A stretch of DNA of 64,000 nt from the NCBI RefSeq assembly GCF_030936135.1, contig NC_082596.1, positions 100,463,383 through 100,527,382 on the forward strand, in the 5' to 3' direction. The notes below the pieces were generated by a model. That model saw only the letters and a program-made list of their open reading frames with translations, was not told the origin of the DNA and did no database searches. The stretch comes from Gavia stellata. Its lineage: Eukaryota; Chordata; Aves; Gaviiformes; Gaviidae. The translations under genes were made by a program, and so were the position numbers. Within the stretch, counting starts at the first letter, position 1. Each line of letters starts with the position of its first letter. Positions 56,986-64,000 of this stretch are shown here, in pieces.

Positions 56986-59900
56986 TGCTTGAGGTTCATT
57001 GCTTTACCCACAGGTTAGCTCCCCGGAGAGCAGATACGTCTCCTGGCCACTGGAAACAGCCCACGGAGATTTTCCCCTCTACCTTTCCCAACTGCCTGTT
57101 CCTCCTCATCCCCCACTCCCAGTTTCATCTGTGTCCTCTCCCTTTCCTTTGGCAGCCCTTTCATGTGAGCTGCCTCATCTGGCTGGGTCCACATCCTGGC
57201 TCCCTGCGAGACAGTTAGTCACATCCTTCTCTTTGAAGCTCGCCTGGAAATCTTTTCACCTCCGCATGACTGCTGCCGAGCATTTTGTGGGACACCGCAC
57301 TTGGAGATGCTGCGTTAAGTGCTGCCACGGGGCAACCAGGCAAACTCGCAAACCACTGTCAGAGTCGGACACCGCTGACAGTTTTAGCAGTCTCGCGTTG
57401 CATCTGTCTGAGCAGTTTAGATGCCAAATGACTGACAAATGTGGGTGTCCGGACCTCACGGCTTCCAGAAAGGAGGTGGTAACACCCAGTATCTGCATCA
57501 GAGATTGCACCAAGGCAAACGATGGTACTGCTCACTTCCAGTGCCACCTAGGAATTACCTCGCTGGCCATCAGTTATCGGCAAACTGGGCTTCCCTTTGA
57601 AGCACGCACCCCAGCTTTTAATTGGGAATGACTCTGGCAATGCTGGACTGGTTGGCATGACTTGTGTGTATGCCCTTTGAGAAGGGGCCTGAGCTGCCTG
57701 GTTACTCCCCATCCTGACGCAAGCGCTGCAGGACGCGCTTCCCAAAACAGAGTGGCCACGTACTTTCAGAAACTCGCAAGCATCCAACCGGCAAGTAACC
57801 GTGTTCGGCTGCTTGCAGCAGAATGACGTGCCCAACTTGGCCTTTTTACTTGCTGCTACAAGGCAAGAGGATGTAATTAATGGTGAGTGAATGTCTAAAT
57901 CCACAGGTTTGGAGAGACACACGTATGAAGCAATGATTCCCGATTTAGAACTTGCAAAGTCCTTGCTTGTGAGTGCGACAACCAGCTGAAACCCACGTAC
58001 CCTCCCGCACCCTTGCAGGGACGAACTGACCTGTGGGTGAGATGCAGTGAGGCAGCTTTTCCCCGGGCTCACGGCTGAGGATGATAAAGGAGGATCAGGA
58101 AGAGCAAGGGGAAGGACACAATCAGGATGAGCAGCAGAACCCCATCAGGGTGCCACAAAACTAAAATTACACTGGAGAGAAACAGTAAAGGAATATTTGA
58201 TGCTTCCTGCCAGCTATGGCCCCATGTCAAGATGCAGTGTGGCCTCCCTAAGTGTGCAAAGGAGAGCGCAAAGTCATCCCACCCGGCATGGGGCTCAAAA
58301 TGAGCCCAAACGTCACTTTTTGTTGTTCCTTTCTGACCTCAAGTCAGCTACGGCAGCCTTGCCTCCACTACAAAATACACAGCTTAAAAGCGATATAGCC
58401 AGACTCTAGTCCTTTAAATCAGTATTTTCTCCTACCCCTCTTCTAAAAAGTCAAACGCAAGCCACAAGAGGAAGAAAACCCCACCAAAACCATCTACCAC
58501 AGAGCGTCAAAAGTAGCTGCAGGTACGACATTGACTCCGAGTACCCTTTCCCAGTTTATAACTTGCCCGATATGTTTACAATAGTATTTTCCTGTTTTTT
58601 AAAACTTTCTTCCTTTATCCCCGTCCTTGCCCAAATACCCCGCACAATCACAGAAGCTGACTAAACTGATTACAGGGGAAACATTCAGACTGATTTTGTT
58701 ATCAGGCTTGGCAGAATAAACAACCTGAAACACACAAACAAGGAAACCTTTTTTTAATCCTTCAGATTAAGTAATATAGATTTTTCTGTTCTAAGAAAGG
58801 CATGTTCAGGAAGAAATACTGTTGAGTTGATGGTGTCCTCCTCAGTTGCATCCCTACGACATCACAGGATGGAAAAAAGCCTACATTAAGCTTGTATGAA
58901 GCAAGTATAAAAGTTTAACGAGTTGGAAAGTTTTTCTGGCTATGCATCTTCCCATGATACAATGGAGGGTGGGTTTTTTTTTTCTTCGTGGGAGTGGTGA
59001 GATATTTAAGTTCTATATACTCATTGTCACCCCATCAAGTTAATAATCAACTGTTTTCATTCAGCAAGACAGCTTAAAAATATAAAATGCCAACAGTTCT
59101 TCTCTGGGGGCTTTTTACCCCCTGGAAACTGTTCATTTTTAACAAAGAAGTCAAGTTTTAGAACAGTAACATTTGGACAGGCAAGATCCAAGCTGTCGGT
59201 TCCCAGGATTACCCAGTCTGTATTGCTATCGCGTTACAACGCATCAGATGACCTCGTATTCAAAATGCAGACAGCACATGCCAAAATGCAAGGCAACAGC
59301 AAAAAGGAAAAAATCATTTCTCAAGCTGCTTTCCAATTATTTTTTCTTTTTTTCCACATGAATTCGTTCAGGTCAGTCTGATCAGTGACATGTGAAATTC
59401 AAAGCTAATTTCCGTCCGAAGATGGACGTGTGCGTGTCCTCACTTCGTAAAGCCCCTGCAGGGAAAATCAGGCAGCTCACAGCCAGGGCAGGTTGAAAGC
59501 GAGGAGCCTTGAGTGGTGCTGGCCTCCCATAACCTCTCCCCAGTGCTGGCCAGAACATCAGGACCAAGCCAGGCAAAACCAGGGATTGTAGGGTCACGAC
59601 AAGAACTATAGCCGTATAAAAGTCATCTTCATGGTCAGACTATATTATCCTGAACATTATTACTCATTTGCCAGAGTAGCTCCTTGGAGACTACAGATCC
59701 AGGCACGCACATACCAGGGCGAGTTAGGGAAAGAGATGGCTAACAGAGAGGTTTTAGCACATCATGGGTACGCGTCCTCTGAGCCAAAGGGACTGTCTGC
59801 TCCGCCACGCAGGTCTCTGCCCCCATCCTGGCTGGGGCTTCGGCTGCTCCTTCCTTTACAACACAAAGGAGAGTCTGAGCTGTGGACACCAGGAGTACTT

Positions 59901-62900
59901 GCCCCTGAGTTTCCATTACAGCTCATTTCTGAGCAGAGTGGCTAAGCACGCCCAAACAGTTAACAGAGGAGCCTGCCAGTAGCTCTTTACATTCCCCTTA
60001 ACAAATATTTTTAAATGCTATACAAACACAACACTATTGTTGAGCAGTTAAAAAGGCAAGAATGGCAAAATCAGGGTTACTGTGGTTTTGAATTTTGTGT
60101 ATTCTAATTCTAACTCAGTGTTGCAATAGCCAATTTCAGCACAAAATGTCCTTGGTTTAAAAATAGCATACTGCTTACAATACTTGTTACTTTAAAAGCA
60201 CTGCACAAAAAAAGATTAATTAAGAAATTAACACAATGCATCTATTTTGGTAACTATACCATCCTACTTCCATGTGAGTGTGTTGCATACACCTTGGACC
60301 AAAGGAAACATAACTGTAATGACAGTCATGGAAATAAACTTTCCTCGTGCGTAGGAATTTTTAGCATTTCTTTTTGGATCTAAAGTAACTTGTATGCAGA
60401 AATAACTGGACAACAGTCTTTCCTGAGTAAACACAATTTACACTCAGAACAGTAGCACCAAGTGTCAGGATATTTGGTGTTTTTCTCCAGTTCTCAGCTG
60501 TTGAGAGAAGTTTTAGGTCAGGTGCTCAGGTAAGAATCTCAATGGTAGCTTAAGAAAGTCTCTAGCTCATACTCTAGGAACTAAAGCCAAAAATACTAAC
60601 ACGTATACTCATAACCTAGAGCTCCAAAAGTAAATTTTTTTTTTTTGATAAATTGTCTATATAGATAATTATAATTTCCACAACAACCTGGCTCCTTGGA
60701 GGGGGCAAAGAAGGAGTAGGGTCATAAATGAATGAGATACGATTATTTGGGATGGGACATTCTGCATCCATCCTGTCGCCAGCAAGGCTGAAACTTCTGA
60801 AGAATCTTTTGCACCCCAAGATGTTCACTGATGACTTGGTTTTGCAGGACCACTACAACCACGCTCCAGCAAAAGCAACCAGTATTCATAGCTTGCTTTG
60901 CAAAGTGAGTTTTGCACAAACGTTCATGAATTCAGTTTGAGTACAAATACAAGCCGTTCCTACTCATTTCTTCTCAGCCTTCACACATGACCCACTGCCT
61001 AATAAAATGAGAAAGCCTCTGAAAACTGGAGTTGTTAACAGGAGATTCTTCACCACCATAGCTACATAATAAGCACAGAGGCAACTTCTCCGTTTTACGT
61101 CACCAATTTCTGCATTAAGTCAACAGCATTTATCACATCTGGAGCAATGAAGCAGTGGATTAGGCCTCAAATACTTTAAGCATTACCACAGCTCCAACAG
61201 TCCCCTCTAATAAAAGGACCATGTACATGTATGACTGATCTACTGCTGCAACCTTACAGCTGCATCACCAGAATTTCTTCACTAATAGCTGTCAATAGTT
61301 TGCACAGGTCAAAATGTATGTAAGCATAAAAAAAAAACCCTCAACCTTGGTCACAGTTGCTGTAAAAAGAAGCAAAAGGCCGTAAAAATCTAAGTATAGG
61401 GCAGGTTTAATATAGAAGTTAGTAGTACTTTTGTAAGACAAACTGATAACACGGTGGGGGAGGACAGAAGACAAGCTTTCAGGCATGCAAGCCTTTTGTG
61501 CATCCAAGCTGAGGGATGTCCAACTTCAGTGCAAGACTCAGTCTTCATTTGAGTCTCACAATTTGCCTCCTATTTCACAAAAAGTGCTTAGATAGACCAT
61601 CAGACACAGGGATTTATGTGGATGGGCCTGCAGCACATCCTTTTTACTCTGAAAAGATGCCCAGGATATGCCTGAAGTCTTGTCTGTATTTTCCAAATCT
61701 ATCAGGTCAATCTAAAAAAAGACACCAAGTCTCCCAAACAGTCCCACATCACTGGCAGACGATCACAACTGTAGAAGCAGTGTCACTATTAAAGATTAAA
61801 GCTGACCTTTATTACTAAAATAAGCAGAATTTCCTAAATAGGACATAAAAAAGAGCAAAGAGTACAACCCAAAGAGTACAAAGTACCAGTTTAATGTCTT
61901 AGAAAGGGAAGAACAGAAGGCTAAAAGGCTTCACACCTTCTTTCAAGGAAACAAGAGTTAAGTTGTACTGAGTGGACCTGCAGGTGTAACAGCAGGCCAG
62001 CAGCAAAACCAGATGGCTCCTGGAAGTAGTGAGGATGCATCAGGGACAGGATCGGTGCTGGTTTTCACACTTGCTTATATTACATGCCACTGTCAGCTGG
62101 ATACCAGGCTAAAGAGATGTGCTGTCTAACCCACTGCAGTGACACCCTAAATCCACTACTGCTTAGAGACAGGACTGACCACTTTGTCTTTACAGTAAGG
62201 ACCCAAAAGAAAGCAAAACCTTCCCATTCTCCAAACTAAGATTTATTAGCATGCCATTTCACAAATAGTGAGCAAGAAAATTCTTTAAAATAGAAGAAAC
62301 TCAGGTGAGACATTAAAATAAAAGGTCTGAAAGCAAATCCTCCCCTGCCCAACACGTGCAAGGGTGGGGGAGATTCTTCCCACCTTGCTCTCAGCCCAGC
62401 AACTTCAAATACCTTCCACAATCGCAACAACTCTACACAGCCCCTCAGGGTCTCTAAGAATAGACTGCTTCTTTCCGTCACCCCAGTCGTGGTGATGGAT
62501 CCATCCCCGACATCGAGCGTGTTCCCTACTGTCCCTCTCCTACGTGCCAGGTCTCTCCCTCCCTCCTTGCCCCCTTCTGGAAAGCAGAATGAGCAAAAAT
62601 AACTAATTTCAAAAAAGGAGCAGTCCCTCTGCCTCCCAGACGTCTCTCCTGGATTTGCAGTACAGCATCCCCAACAAACAGACCAAGGTTTGTTCTCGTA
62701 GATAAGAGCATGTAAAAGCTCACTGGACATCAGAAACGAACTTTGCCCGTTTGCACTCTTGGTAATAAAAAACAGTTTTTAAACAGAAAAAAAGTCCAGA
62801 TACTTATGGTTGAATCTGGCATTGCACTTTTTGTTGATCCCTCTGGGCCCAGTTGAGGTGGTCTAGAGACAACGGCTACCTGTGCTACCATAAATATAAT

Positions 62901-64000
62901 GCAATTAGAAGTTAATGCCTAGACAGCTTAAAAATAAGACAACTCAAGGCCAGCAAACTCCAAAAGGGTGCTTTCTTCGAAACAGCTATAATATCACATC
63001 TGGGCCACCACAATATAAAGTGGATTTATTCCACTAACTTCAGTGGAGCAAAGCCAGCTTACATCCGATGAAGACCTGGCTTTATGCTCGATAGCTGTGA
63101 GCGCCAGAAAAGAATGACTCAGAAAAATAACCCATCGTTAATCCAATCCCAATGTAATTATGGGGATTAAATTTAAACAATAGCAAATCACTCCCTAAAC
63201 ATAACACTCTACAGAAGATCTTCAAAGGAGGAGGGCCTTTTACTTTTGGACAAAAAATACAACTGAGCTCTTCTTTGTTTCTTTGTGCTGGGAATCAAGC
63301 TGGAATCAGCTTGTAAAATCAGATTAAAACAGTTGCACAACAGCTTCCTTTCAGGATTCCTGAACCAAAGGCAGTCTAAAAATCAAAATAATGCACTAAC
63401 AAAATATATTATACCCATGAGACACCAGAAAGTACTGAAAGGTATTTTCACAGTATCCACAAAGATGCCTACTGTATGGCCAGTAAAGCTTTTCCACTCT
63501 ACACTGGCAGGCAGGCGGCAGTGGGGACCAACCTCACTCCGGCACGTGATGGGAAGAGCTAAAGCGAAGGTGAGGAGGAGGAGAGCCCTTGAAAGAACAC
63601 TCTGGGGAGGAGCTAGGCCTGGGAGGCAAGCCACCGGCATCTCCACCACTGGCACTCACTTTTGGGCTTCCTGTGCTGTCCCCCTTGAAATAACGGAGAT
63701 CGCTTTGCAACTGCAAAGACAGCCGCCTCCTATGTCCCCTCCCCACGGCTTCCGAACTGCAAATGTTAATAAAACTGGCATTTTCTTTCCATATGCTGGC
63801 ACATATGGCAGCTCCCTGCACTGAAAACAGTGTTGTATCTTAGGAAAACAAAACATCTTTCTGCTTAAGAGATGCCAAATTGCTTTATCAAAGAGACTAC
63901 TGTCTGCATTTTTGTGGCAATATTAATGCAGTTCCCACTGAGAAGTTGATAAAGACCCTGACTGCAAAAACACCCCGCTGGAAGAAGTGATCTGAAGCTA

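Larger units (their letters stand above)
55699..64000 (-). other. BMP6: BMP6 intron 1, 3' part
   Basis: At least 8.3 kb of intron lies between exon 2 and the unseen exon 1. It contains two MIR-type SINE fragments (56090-56235 and 56845-56985). Several open frames of 160-210 codons occur (56999-57631 plus; 57548-58072, 62236-62730 minus; 63285-63824 plus) but none has a recognisable domain. No CpG island appears before the right edge, so exon 1 is not close. Confidence 0.8.

Noticed and set aside
56999-57631. 210-codon plus-strand open frame in BMP6 intron 1
   Set aside because: No domain recognised, begins near a SINE remnant, runs antisense to BMP6, and another long frame overlaps it on the minus strand.
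62236-62730. 164-codon minus-strand frame ending with an AATAAA, possible intronic-polyadenylation BMP6 exon
   Set aside because: The peptide has no recognisable domain and there is no clear acceptor; kept only as a remote possibility.
63285-63824. 179-codon plus-strand frame near the right edge
   Set aside because: No domain or splice support; overlapping minus-strand frames of similar quality indicate chance.

Overview
This is a window of vertebrate nuclear DNA, most likely from a bird. It has large GT-AG introns, a CpG-island promoter, and a CR1 LINE fragment ending in the avian-type 8-bp 3' repeat (ATTCTGTG). Its two genes, TXNDC5 and BMP6, lie side by side in amniotes. There are no prokaryotic features, rRNA, tRNA or CRISPR arrays that I could see.

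Region by region: 1-1960 is intergenic DNA with no recognised gene; it becomes very AT-rich and then switches abruptly to a CpG island at about 1940. From 2196 to 27404 (+ strand) lies TXNDC5 (endoplasmic reticulum thioredoxin-domain protein 5, also called ERp46 or endoPDI), complete in ten coding exons. Joined, these give 421 codons with three WCGHC thioredoxin active sites, a signal peptide and a C-terminal RDEL retention signal. Its intron 6 carries a 5'-truncated antisense CR1 element. From 27405 to 30203 the two genes converge tail to tail, and the best polyadenylation signals suggest their 3' UTRs may overlap. From 30204 to beyond the right edge (- strand) lies BMP6. Its exons 2-7 are present (878 coding bases), covering most of the prodomain, the RTTR furin site and the whole 139-residue mature ligand with all seven cystine-knot cysteines. 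Exon 1 (signal peptide and start codon) lies past 64000. BMP6 introns hold two MIR-type SINE fragments, a probable old CR1/L3-like LINE fragment, several G/C homopolymer tracts and short tandem duplications.

Both genes act in the secretory pathway: TXNDC5 is a disulfide-forming chaperone of the ER lumen and BMP6 is a disulfide-rich secreted growth factor. They are transcribed from opposite ends, so this is shared neighbourhood, not an operon. I found no previously undescribed gene system. The points most worth a second look are a perfect UPRE core just inside TXNDC5 intron 1, a G-rich tract at its promoter, a canonical G-quadruplex motif in its 3' UTR, the predicted TXNDC5/BMP6 3' UTR overlap, a 90-base BMP6 intron, an AATAAA overlapping the TXNDC5 stop codon, and several exact tandem duplications near splice sites. 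Exon boundaries were derived by hand from reading frame, homology and GT-AG rules and were not checked against transcripts.
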